Positions 49,245 through 57,812 of a stretch of DNA of 64,000 bases are shown piece after piece. Numbering within the stretch: the first letter of the stretch is position 1; each line of letters begins with the position of its first letter. Made by a program: the position numbers and the translations under genes. The DNA is from Gemmatimonadota bacterium (GTDB lineage Bacteria; Latescibacterota; UBA2968; UBA8231), in the NCBI GenBank assembly GCA_018673255.1, contig JABHDC010000023.1, forward strand, positions 37,095 to 101,094, in the 5' to 3' direction. The notes under the pieces were generated by a model. The model saw only the letters and a list, made by a program, of their open reading frames with translations, did no database searches and had not been told where the DNA came from.

Positions 49245-50357
49245 ATGACGACCGATTTTGCGGATCTTCACCGACGTGCCTGCTTCGGCGAAGCGGGCGG
49301 GCGCATCATCTGGCAGCCACGGATCCTGGCCTGGTTCACGGACCGGGATTTTGCCGGTGAAGCCTATCCGGCGCCCTTTACGGGCATGACCCCCTATGAG
49401 GTCTACCGAGATCTGGGCTGTTCGGCCCGACTCTACGAATACAATGAGTGCTTCCGTCGTATCGAGGATAAGCGCGTTCACGTACGGTCCGAAGAGGAAG
49501 ACGACCTGACGCGCACGACGATCGAAACCCCCGTGGGCCGGCAGCTCGTGGTGACACGCAGGACCCCCAACAGCTGGCACGCGATCACAGAGAAGCGGGA
49601 AGTTACCAATTCTGAGGAATTGGCCGTGGCCACATGGCGTGAAGAGCACTGTGAGTGGGCCTGGGATGAGGAATGCTTCCAGCGATTGCAGAAAGAGGTC
49701 GGCGATCTGGGCGCACCAACGTCATTCATGCCACGCATGAATGTCCAATCCCTCTACCTGGACAAAATGGGTGTGGAGAATGCGATCTACGCCCTGATCG
49801 ACCAGACCGCTGAGGTAGAAGCCTTCTTCAGTGCCCTCGAAGAATCCCACGATCGTCTGCTCGACGTGATCTGCGACTCGCCTGTGGACATCATCAACTT
49901 TGGCGAGAATGTGCACGCCGGCACCCTTTCTCCGGATCTGTTCAAGCGATATCACCTGCCCGCCTGCCAGCGACGTTGCCAGCGTCTGCACGATGCGGGC
50001 AAGTTCGTTTGCTCCCATTGGGACGGGGACACGGGACCGCTGTTGCCCTATGCGCGCGAGACCGGCCTGGATGGCATCGAGGCAATCACGCCACAACCTC
50101 AGGGTGACGTGACGCTGAAACAGACGCGTGAGGCACTCGGCGACCAGATGGTTCTGCTCGACGGCATCCCGGCGGTCTATTTCGACGACACCTACAGTGT
50201 CGAGGTGCTGGAGGCCTGCGTACACGAACTCATCGAACTCTTCGCGCCGAAGCTGGTCTTGGGTATCTCCGATGAGATTTCCTCAACAGGTGACCTGGAG
50301 CGCGTGCGACTCGTGGGCAAGATCGTAGATCGGTACAATGCGCAGTTCGATGCTTGA
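49245..50357 (+). CDS. UroD family protein, divergent second paralogue
   Basis: 370 residues from ATG 49245 (GGAG and GGAAG upstream; a TTG overlapping the hypE stop is less likely). UroD-barrel pattern with HLPACQRRCQRLHDAGKFVCSHWDGD and GLDGIEAITPQPQGD. Distantly related to the protein at 2050-3057. No HxC methyltransferase motif; His-Trp-Asp at the equivalent place may bind a metal. Function unknown; link to the hyp genes is only positional. Confidence 0.8.
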   Translation: MTTDFADLHRRACFGEAGGRIIWQPRILAWFTDRDFAGEAYPAPFTGMTPYEVYRDLGCSARLYEYNECFRRIEDKRVHVRSEEEDDLTRTTIETPVGRQLVVTRRTPNSWHAITEKREVTNSEELAVATWREEHCEWAWDEECFQRLQKEVGDLGAPTSFMPRMNVQSLYLDKMGVENAIYALIDQTAEVEAFFSALEESHDRLLDVICDSPVDIINFGENVHAGTLSPDLFKRYHLPACQRRCQRLHDAGKFVCSHWDGDTGPLLPYARETGLDGIEAITPQPQGDVTLKQTREALGDQMVLLDGIPAVYFDDTYSVEVLEACVHELIELFAPKLVLGISDEISSTGDLERVRLVGKIVDRYNAQFDA

Positions 50358-50451
50358 CCCTGCTTCCAGGCTCGGCCTTATTAATCCGCCTGCAGGGCAC
50401 GGCATCATCGACATTACCGTATTTTGAGTAGGCACTTGAGTGACTGGCGAC

Positions 50452-50464
50452 ATCACGTCGTGAT
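50452..50464. promoter_or_regulatory. Candidate operator upstream of the porin-cytochrome genes
   Basis: ATCACG-T-CGTGAT, a perfect 6+6 inverted repeat, nested in an outer ACATC/GATGT pair, 37 nt before the barrel gene start. Confidence 0.3.
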
Positions 50465-50500
50465 CCGATGTGTACTGTGATCGAGGGTGGGGGACAGCGT

Positions 50501-51856
50501 ATGCAACGCCGTAGTACACGCTTGCTGGACTTCCGAGGCTGGCACGTTCAGGCCCGGGGTCACCGAGCCCATGGCCCGGGAGCCGTGAGCATCCGACGGT
50601 TGGGGTCATGGGGGCTGAGAGGCATCTGTATCGCGCTGCTGGCGCTAACTGCTCGCACCGCCGCGGCGACGACGGTTGATGGCCGCATCTCTGCCTCGGC
50701 CTATGCCTACGAAGCGAGTCCGACCGACTCGACTGACTCCGCTCACTTGCGCACCTACACCGCCATCCGGCTGAAGATCAGCGACCTGGGTGACCGGCGG
50801 TTGTCGCTCAACACCTACCTGCGCGCCACAACAGACCTGCGTGATCGGGCCGGCGATGACCCGGCCCTGCGACCGGTCAGTACCTATCTGCGCTTCAAGG
50901 ATGACGCCGTCGACCTGCGAGTCGGTCGTCAGTATGTGTATGCCGGTGTCGGCTACGGGCAGGTCGATGGCCTGCGTGCGGATGTGCGACACGCTGGCTT
51001 CCGCCTCACGCTGCACGGCGGTGCCCTGGTCCCGGCCTATGGTGAGCCTGGCGTGGGATCACTCTCTGACGCCCATTTGTGGGGTCTGCGGCTGAGCACC
51101 AGCCGGTTCGCTGGTGTCGACCTGGCTGTCAGTTATGCCGACCGTGCTCGCGACCCACTCGCCTACGATTCAGCCGGCATCTACTCCGGATTCATCGGCC
51201 AGCCCGATGCGGCCCGGCGACAACTGGCCGGCGTGGAGGTACGTCGCCGATTCGGTGCTCACAACCTGCGAGGCCGACTCGATTTCGACATGCAGCGTTC
51301 GATCCTGCATCGTGCCGAAGTCGGCGCCCGCATCGCCCTGAAACCAACACTGGCCGTCAGTGTCGACTGGTTGAGGCGTGAACCTTCGCTCTTCTCTTCT
51401 TCGATCCTTTCCGTCTTCGCCGCCGAAGGCTTTGACGAGGTCACGTTGCGCCTCCACTACCGGATACGCGACGATCTCACCCTCAGCGCTCATACAGCCA
51501 CCGTCCTCTACGACACTGAGGACAGCCAGCGTCTGGGTGTGTCCGCCTCCTTCGGACGGCATCTCACCATCGGCTACAACCGCTCGCAGGGATATGCCGG
51601 TGTCAACGACGGTCTCAACGGCAGTATGCTGGTGCCTCTGTCGACGAAACTGATGCTGCGCGGTCAATTGGGTCTGGCTTCCTATGAACGGATCGCCAAC
51701 GATGATCGCGAGGGTCTGCTCAGTGGCGTCGCAGCCTTGACCTATCGCGCCAGCCGGCAGTTGAGCATTGATGGCCAGCTGCAGGCCCTACGCAATCCCA
51801 CCTACAATTCCGACCTGCGGCTCTTGCTGCGCGCTTCCTGGAGGTTCCGCTCGTGA
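50501..51856 (+). CDS. Outer-membrane beta-barrel protein of a porin-cytochrome conduit
   Basis: 451 residues from ATG 50501 (GGGGGA upstream). The signal peptide CIALLALTARTAAA lies unusually far in, so GTG 50585 is a possible true start. The mature chain is a series of alternating amphipathic strands (LSLNTYLRATTDLRDR, VDLRVGRQYVYAGVGYGQVDGLRADVRHA, and so on) ending LRLLLRASWRFRS, with the terminal aromatic/charged strand typical of barrels. Overlaps the 13-heme gene (GTGA). Resembles the barrel component of MtrB/PioB/OmbB-like systems by context, not by recognisable homology. Confidence 0.72.
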   Translation: MQRRSTRLLDFRGWHVQARGHRAHGPGAVSIRRLGSWGLRGICIALLALTARTAAATTVDGRISASAYAYEASPTDSTDSAHLRTYTAIRLKISDLGDRRLSLNTYLRATTDLRDRAGDDPALRPVSTYLRFKDDAVDLRVGRQYVYAGVGYGQVDGLRADVRHAGFRLTLHGGALVPAYGEPGVGSLSDAHLWGLRLSTSRFAGVDLAVSYADRARDPLAYDSAGIYSGFIGQPDAARRQLAGVEVRRRFGAHNLRGRLDFDMQRSILHRAEVGARIALKPTLAVSVDWLRREPSLFSSSILSVFAAEGFDEVTLRLHYRIRDDLTLSAHTATVLYDTEDSQRLGVSASFGRHLTIGYNRSQGYAGVNDGLNGSMLVPLSTKLMLRGQLGLASYERIANDDREGLLSGVAALTYRASRQLSIDGQLQALRNPTYNSDLRLLLRASWRFRS

Positions 51857-52968
51857 TCGCCCGTCGATTGATGATCCTCGTCGTCGCGCTCACGCCACTG
51901 GTTGGCGGACGCGTCGCGGCACAACCCCCTTTCCCACACCAGTATCACGTGGAAGAGGAGGGCATTGAGTGTGCCGACTGTCATGAAGGAGTTGAGGAAT
52001 CGCGTGCAGCCAGCGATCACCTGCTGCCTGAACCGGATATGTGCCTCGACTGCCACGAAGAGGGTGACGTTCGCCTCGACTACCCTGTCGCGGAACGCAG
52101 CATCTACTTCGACCACGCCCGGCACACACAGGAACTCGAACTCGAGTGCACCACCTGTCACACAGGTCTGTTCGACGAGGCGGTGCGTAGCACCGGATAC
52201 CTGCCGGTAATGGACGACTGCATGGCCTGCCACAATGGCGGCGCTGCGCCACGTGACTGCGAGAGTTGCCACGTGGAAGATCGCGCGGTGCTGCAACCTG
52301 ATACACATACAGCCGACTGGGCCGAGTTGCACGGGCCAGAAGCTAGTTTCGCCGACGCTTCCTGCGTACCGTGCCATGCAGTAACGGATTGCGAAGATTG
52401 CCACGCCGGCGGCCAGTTGAGCGAACTGGCTGATCTGGGCGCTGCACGGCAATCGCCCTTCGCCCCCTTGCTGGATGGCAGCGCTGTGAATGCGATCAAT
52501 GCCGTACACGGCCTGAATTTCCGCTATCTCCACGGCATCGAGGCTCGTGGCAAGTCATCGGATTGTCTCACCTGCCACGAGATCGACACTGGCGACTTCT
52601 GTGCCGAGTGTCACAACCCCGCCGGTGATGAGGGCCTGCGCCCCATCTGGCACGGTGGGGCTGACTGGGGCGCGCTGGCCGGCGCCATCGGCTCCGGTGG
52701 CGGCCGCCATGCTGAAATGGCTCGACGCGACATGGAGAATTGCGCCGTGTGTCACGATGCGCGCGGCGACGACCCGACCTGCCTGCAGTGCCACATTGAT
52801 CGCACGCCGGGACTGGGCAATGATCCAAGCACGCACAGCAGAGATTTTGCCGACGAGATCGGCGAGGGCGACTTCCACGACGACGACACGGCGGTCTGCT
52901 ACACCTGTCACGTGGCTGCCGCACAGGCGGGGGACCAATTCTGTGGATACTGTCATGGCAGCAAGTGA
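51853..52968 (+). CDS. Periplasmic 13-heme c-type cytochrome
   Basis: 371 residues from GTG 51853. Signal peptide MILVVALTPLVGGRVAAQ. Thirteen CXXCH motifs: CADCH, CLDCH, CTTCH, CMACH, CESCH, CVPCH, CEDCH, CLTCH, CAECH, CAVCH, CLQCH, CYTCH, CGYCH, one per about 28 residues. Expected to fill the barrel or bridge the periplasm. Coupled to the barrel gene upstream and to a multiheme lipoprotein downstream. Confidence 0.92.
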   Translation: MIARRLMILVVALTPLVGGRVAAQPPFPHQYHVEEEGIECADCHEGVEESRAASDHLLPEPDMCLDCHEEGDVRLDYPVAERSIYFDHARHTQELELECTTCHTGLFDEAVRSTGYLPVMDDCMACHNGGAAPRDCESCHVEDRAVLQPDTHTADWAELHGPEASFADASCVPCHAVTDCEDCHAGGQLSELADLGAARQSPFAPLLDGSAVNAINAVHGLNFRYLHGIEARGKSSDCLTCHEIDTGDFCAECHNPAGDEGLRPIWHGGADWGALAGAIGSGGGRHAEMARRDMENCAVCHDARGDDPTCLQCHIDRTPGLGNDPSTHSRDFADEIGEGDFHDDDTAVCYTCHVAAAQAGDQFCGYCHGSK

Positions 52969-52978
52969 GCGACCGACG

Positions 52979-53770
52979 ATGAGATCGAAAACACGATGGG
53001 TTCCGGCCGCGGTGCTGCTGCTGTTGGCAACGTTGAGTGGCTGTGCTGAATTGGCCGACGATCCAAACCCGCCCAGTGGTCCGGCTGCCAGCGCCCACCC
53101 GGACGGTTGGATTCTGAGTCGCAGTGATGACCACCACGCCAAGGCACTGGCTGCGGCTGGGTGGGATCTGGCTGAGTGTCAGACCTGCCACGGCGCCGAT
53201 TATGCCGGAGGTGTGGTGATGAGTTCCTGCAACACCTGTCACGAGCAGAGCCCCGAGAGCTGCGATGTCTGTCACGGTGGTGCTGGACAGGTGAATCCCC
53301 CGCAGGACCTGTCGGACAGCTCCGACCCGTCATCGCGGGGCGTGGGGGCTCATGAGGCCCACCTGGCGGCCACTGTCGCGCCGTCCCTCGTCTGCCTCGA
53401 TTGCCACACGATGCCAGACAGCTTCGCCGACCCGATCCACATCGATGGCGATGGCCGGGCGGAGGTCGACTTTGGCGATCGTGCCCAGTTGAGCAATGCT
53501 GTCCCCGCCTACGATGCCGAGACGGCCAGTTGCTCCAATACCTACTGCCACAGTGGTGGTCGCTTTGGGTTGAACCCGGCCATGCCCTGGAATCAGCCTG
53601 AGGCCAATGCCGGTGCCTGCGGCACCTGTCATGCGCTGCCGCCGGGTCCCGAGACCGAACATCCACAGGTCAATGCCACTTCCTGTGCAGTCTGTCATCG
53701 ATCGGTCATCGATGCGGACAACAACTTCATCGATATCAGCCTGCACATGAATGGGCAGACGAATCTGTAG
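52979..53770 (+). CDS. Seven-heme lipoprotein with CX4CH/CX2CH motifs
   Basis: 263 residues from ATG 52979 (ATG 52955 is an alternative). Lipobox LSGC. Heme motifs CQTCH, CNTCH, CDVCH, CLDCH, CSNTYCH (CX4CH), CGTCH and CAVCH. The CSNTYCHS unit followed by a CXXCH is the pattern of the Geobacter-type CxxxxCH/CXXCH outer-surface cytochromes. Probably the outer-face cytochrome that hands electrons to an extracellular acceptor. Last gene of the conduit operon. Confidence 0.9.
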   Translation: MRSKTRWVPAAVLLLLATLSGCAELADDPNPPSGPAASAHPDGWILSRSDDHHAKALAAAGWDLAECQTCHGADYAGGVVMSSCNTCHEQSPESCDVCHGGAGQVNPPQDLSDSSDPSSRGVGAHEAHLAATVAPSLVCLDCHTMPDSFADPIHIDGDGRAEVDFGDRAQLSNAVPAYDAETASCSNTYCHSGGRFGLNPAMPWNQPEANAGACGTCHALPPGPETEHPQVNATSCAVCHRSVIDADNNFIDISLHMNGQTNL

Positions 53771-53788
53771 AGATATCCTCTCTACAGA
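53764..53788 (+). other. Ten-pair hairpin spanning the stop codon of the seven-heme lipoprotein
   Basis: TCTGTAGAGA / TCTCTACAGA with a 5-nt loop; includes the TAG stop. May stabilise the 3' end just upstream of the true terminator. Confidence 0.35.
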
Positions 53789-53809
53789 CAGACCACATCT
53801 GATACAAGA

Positions 53810-53848
53810 AAAGGCCCCCGTCGCAATGTCAGCGCGGGGGCCTTTCTT
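53810..53848 (+). terminator. Rho-independent terminator of the conduit operon
   Basis: Stem AAAGGCCCCCG / CGGGGGCCTTT (53810-53820 with 53835-53845), 14-nt loop, then CTTA. Strong. Confidence 0.85.
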
Positions 53849-53970
53849 ATGTTCGCATCGCTGTCAGTTACGGTGACGGCCAGCTATGGTGCTCGGCCTA
53901 TGGTGACTGCGGCTCAATGATGAACCATGGCTCACATCTGCCAGGGCGATTCAGCGTCTACTGCAAGGCG

Positions 53971-56900
53971 TCAGGCGAACTTGCGGGCGCGACGCAGCAT
54001 TGCTGGTGTAGCCGTTTTGTCATCCGATCGCGGCGCCCCCGGATGGATACAACTGGAGGGGCAGGCTTCGGCTGCTTTCACCAATTCGGCGTAGGTGCCG
54101 GCCATGGGATCACCGATGGTCGCCTGTTTGTTGGCGTCGTAGACGAACAGCCGATTGTTGAGTTTGGTACAGTCGTTGCATGACGAACACAGAATCGACT
54201 CGATGAAACATTCCCCGAGTTCGGCTTCCGGTGCTTCGGCAGTCGGCTCGACGGCCTCCCCACGATCGTCACCTGCAGGAAGCTCTCGCTCTTCGCCTGT
54301 CGGTGGTGCAGCGATCGATGTGGCGTCGGCGTCACCAGCACCATGGAGCAGCGTGGACAGGCCAGCGCCACCTGGTGTCAGCAGGGCCTGCGCCAGGGCC
54401 TGCATAGCGTCGCCAGCCGCCGCATTGCGTGTGGCAACCAGATCCTGCTCATGCTGGTCTTCCAGCAGCTTCTGTTGTTCCTCCGCCTGTTCTTCAGCGG
54501 CAGCTCGAGCGCGGCGAATGTATTCACCACGATGGCCGGCCAACTCCAGCAGCGTGCACCATCCACTGAGTCGATCGGCGCACGTGTAGGCCATCTCGCG
54601 CGTGAGAATGGCCCGCTGCAACTCACCATCATTGGCCACGACCCACACATAGGGAATGCAGCGTGAACGCGGCTCCTGATCCATGTTCAGGTAGTCGGCG
54701 ATGGGCACCTGCTCATCCGACCAGGCCGACGGGGGCAATACGCGCACGCCCTGCCGGGCTTCGGGTGTCACCAGCGCCGCGTGGGCCCAGGTGAAGACCT
54801 CAGTCTGCTCCACCGGCTCGCCCTCCTCGCCGGCCGCTCGCACCGTCAGTTGCGGCCAGTCCTCATCGATCTGAGGATTCGGAGTCAGTTCGAAACATGC
54901 TGTCCACGTAGAGCCGGCCTCCGGATCGTAGAGGAAACACGGCGTGGCGCGACCGTAGTGGGCGGCGGCCAGTTGAATCCACGGATCCACGGGCCGATGC
55001 CAGGCCGGCGACGCCACCACCGCCAGAGACGGACGCAGGGACTGCGTCAATCGCCCCAGACCGGCGTATAGATGGGCTGGTTCAGCCAGACTCGACTGGA
55101 GCACGAGGGCGTCTCGATGAGCGATCGCCAGATAACCGAGATCCGGATGCGTTGCGGCGCGGGCTCCGGAAGATTCCACAGGGCCCAGGCCGGTGTCGTC
55201 ATCGATGACGATCACGTGAATCGGTCGGCCCGTGCGTAGCAATCCACTGAGCGAACCAAGGCCACCACCAAAGATCCGTCGCGATCGCTCCAGGACCACG
55301 ACTGGAGGAACCAGAGCCAGTTCATCGGCTGACAGGGCCTGCCAGTCGAGTTCGGCCAGCGCATCGGCGTGGTTGTCGGTAAAGGAGTCGTCGCTTTCGA
55401 GTCGGGCAATGCGCAGGGCCTTGAACAGATCGACCATGCGGCGTGCCTGGACTTCGAAATAGCCGGCCGCTGCCGATAGCCCCGCTTCGTGGATGACGGA
55501 ACGCACACCAAAGGGCAGTTGGTCAGCATCGACGAGATCCGGATGCAGCAGCACCACTTCGGGCAGTGCGTCTTCGCCACCCGACAGCCACGCCTGCAAT
55601 TGCTCAAGACAATCGGTGATCCGTGCCCGGCGTTCGGCACCCAGAGGCCGACTTCCCCGGCGAGAGGGCAATTGCGACGACAGCGCCGCCACGTCGACCA
55701 CGAGAGAGCCACCAAATGAGGCGGCCAGGCGCGATGGATCACTATCCGGCTCCAGCCCTGCATCGATCTGCAGTCGCTCTTCCAGACGCTGAACCATGGC
55801 GCCAACGGTCTCGCGGAATTGGGCCCGTCGCGCGCGGCGCGAAACCGCGGCGGCGTGGGCAAGCAGTTCGACGAGGGTGCGTGAGCCGAGGCCGATCAAC
55901 ACGCCCTGGTCCGGCAGGCTCTCCCCGAGTCGCCCAAACTCTGCTTCGAGATTGTCGCGAGCAGCCTGACTGCCATCGATGGCATCGAGGAATGCCGTGC
56001 GCCCCGCCTCAAGGGCGGCACCAAGAAGTCTTGATTCGGAGCGTTCGAGCCCCGATTCGATCGCGTCGAGCACCGGCCCGTGATAGGGATGCAGGACATT
56101 GCCCTCGTCGGAGAGCGTTGAAAGCATGTGCTCCGCCAGAGGCGCCACACCATCCGCCGACACGCACAGAGGATAGTGTTGCCAGCGCGGATGCTGTTGC
56201 GTCAGGCCCGTCACCGCCCAGGGTGTCAGTGGCAGCGCGCCAAATGGCTCGGCTGGCGACTGGCCGTCCCTTCCATGCAGATGGAAACGATGAACCGCCC
56301 GCTTCCAGCCGTCGTCGTTCGGGTTCTCGCCATCGACCGGTGCAGGCCAATGCAACTGATGCACAGGAGATGCCGCCGCCAGCAGATCTTCCACGGCGCC
56401 CTGCCCGGCAGTCAGAGCCGGACGCTTGAGCAGCTCTGCCTGCTCGTCGGCAAATACACTGGACAGGGGTTCGCAAGCCAGAAGACCACCTAACAGGTAG
56501 TCGATGGCATCGGCGTCCGTGGACGGTGCAGTATCACCGCGGATCGCCTGTACCTTGCAGACGACATCCTGTTCGCGAATCGCCGTGAGAACGGCGCCAC
56601 TCAGTGTCGCCTGCCCTCCCGTCAGCAGCATCGTGCCACCGCGGCGAATCCGCCCGACCTCAACAGCGGTGAGCAGGGATGCATGTCCCACAAGCAGGAC
56701 ATCGTACGCATCGTCGCGCCCCGCTGGGCCCATCCGCAGACCATCGATGTGCGGATGCTGAATGGCGCTCAGCTCGAGATCCGGGACATTTCGGCAGCCG
56801 GCCACTTCCAGCAGGAGGGACTGACTCCACGCGCTGGCCGGCAAGACTCCAATACTGATCGTCGTGCCTGCCTCTTCTTCCTCAAATGGCAACGCCACCG

Positions 56901-57795
56901 ACTCGATTCCACACGTTCGGGCCAGCAGATGGGCCAGGGCACGTGGATCGGTGGGGGCCTGCGGCAGGCGTTGAATCTCGAAGTCACTGCCCGGTTGCCA
57001 GGAAATGGGTTCGATGAGGGAAACCAGATCAGCATGGCCCGGCCCCTGAGGGGGATCCAGCACGATGACCCTGTCCGCACCGGCCAGTGCATCACGCAAT
57101 TCTCGATGCGGTACCGGCTGCAGCAGGGCGGGCGCAATCACCGTCACATCGCACCCCACTTCACGTAACAGCTCTGCCGCCAACACGGCACTGCGTACAC
57201 GCAGGCCGGTGGCCACAATCGCCCAACCAGGCGTCTGCTCACCCCACACGTGTACCGGGAGTAACTCTCGACCCGTGGCTCGGCCCACATCGGCCAGCGC
57301 CGCCCGGGCCGCTTCTGCGATATCGTCAGTCAGTGGCGCTTCGTGCGCATCGAGAAGACCGATGGCCTGAGCGTCCGGCAGTTGAACGAGGGCCGGCGCA
57401 GCGGCGACGTCCGCGTCGATGGAGCAGAGACCGGGGCGACCGATGCGGGCGGCCAATCGATGCGCCACGAGACATTGGTCGACGGCCTGCTGTGCATCAC
57501 TGGCCAGCAACTCGAAGGCATGGCCTGAGATCGCGCCGGCCACCCGAAGACGATGGTCGACCCAAACACCTGAACCGGCACCCGCACCACCACTCACTTC
57601 CGGTGAGCCGGTCGTGGGTCGGTCGCGCAACAACGAGGCGGCACGTCCGCCGGCAGCGGCTACGCCTTGAGCAGCTTCGGGGCTGGCAACCGCCCCCGCT
57701 CCACACAACACACGTTCGGTAGCAGCGATTGCCTCGCGCCCCGTCGTGGCGATCCGTTCAGCTGAGTCGGCTGCAATCCTGCCAGCGTCGCGCAC
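53971..57795 (-). CDS. Degenerate full-length PFOR homologue lacking catalytic motifs (pseudoenzyme), KOR-operon associated
   Basis: 1274 residues from GTG 57795 with GGAGG six nt upstream, 17 nt after korB. Domain order parallels the PFOR at 31927: domain-I/II remnants (LVAHRLAARIG, AIVATGLRVRSAVLAAELL), gamma-like region (TISIGVLPASAWSQ), then the TPP-domain region. Without gaps, PVVALGGDGAMF of PFOR aligns to PVVVLERSRRIF here, so GDG becomes RSR (837-839). YSNTGGQ is lost (IDDDTGLGP), the CMGC cysteines are lost (LIGLGSRT), and the two-cluster ferredoxin is absent. Still, LGYLAIAHRD and LQSSLAEPAH mirror PFOR, and the C-terminal tail keeps Cys1203, 1206, 1209 and 1245 at the same spacing. 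Open over 3.8 kb, so not a pseudogene. Probably a structural or electron-carrying partner. Confidence 0.88.
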   Translation of the reverse strand: MRDAGRIAADSAERIATTGREAIAATERVLCGAGAVASPEAAQGVAAAGGRAASLLRDRPTTGSPEVSGGAGAGSGVWVDHRLRVAGAISGHAFELLASDAQQAVDQCLVAHRLAARIGRPGLCSIDADVAAAPALVQLPDAQAIGLLDAHEAPLTDDIAEAARAALADVGRATGRELLPVHVWGEQTPGWAIVATGLRVRSAVLAAELLREVGCDVTVIAPALLQPVPHRELRDALAGADRVIVLDPPQGPGHADLVSLIEPISWQPGSDFEIQRLPQAPTDPRALAHLLARTCGIESVALPFEEEEAGTTISIGVLPASAWSQSLLLEVAGCRNVPDLELSAIQHPHIDGLRMGPAGRDDAYDVLLVGHASLLTAVEVGRIRRGGTMLLTGGQATLSGAVLTAIREQDVVCKVQAIRGDTAPSTDADAIDYLLGGLLACEPLSSVFADEQAELLKRPALTAGQGAVEDLLAAASPVHQLHWPAPVDGENPNDDGWKRAVHRFHLHGRDGQSPAEPFGALPLTPWAVTGLTQQHPRWQHYPLCVSADGVAPLAEHMLSTLSDEGNVLHPYHGPVLDAIESGLERSESRLLGAALEAGRTAFLDAIDGSQAARDNLEAEFGRLGESLPDQGVLIGLGSRTLVELLAHAAAVSRRARRAQFRETVGAMVQRLEERLQIDAGLEPDSDPSRLAASFGGSLVVDVAALSSQLPSRRGSRPLGAERRARITDCLEQLQAWLSGGEDALPEVVLLHPDLVDADQLPFGVRSVIHEAGLSAAAGYFEVQARRMVDLFKALRIARLESDDSFTDNHADALAELDWQALSADELALVPPVVVLERSRRIFGGGLGSLSGLLRTGRPIHVIVIDDDTGLGPVESSGARAATHPDLGYLAIAHRDALVLQSSLAEPAHLYAGLGRLTQSLRPSLAVVASPAWHRPVDPWIQLAAAHYGRATPCFLYDPEAGSTWTACFELTPNPQIDEDWPQLTVRAAGEEGEPVEQTEVFTWAHAALVTPEARQGVRVLPPSAWSDEQVPIADYLNMDQEPRSRCIPYVWVVANDGELQRAILTREMAYTCADRLSGWCTLLELAGHRGEYIRRARAAAEEQAEEQQKLLEDQHEQDLVATRNAAAGDAMQALAQALLTPGGAGLSTLLHGAGDADATSIAAPPTGEERELPAGDDRGEAVEPTAEAPEAELGECFIESILCSSCNDCTKLNNRLFVYDANKQATIGDPMAGTYAELVKAAEACPSSCIHPGAPRSDDKTATPAMLRRARKFA

Positions 57796-57812
57796 GTGCT
57801 TCCTCCGATCAC

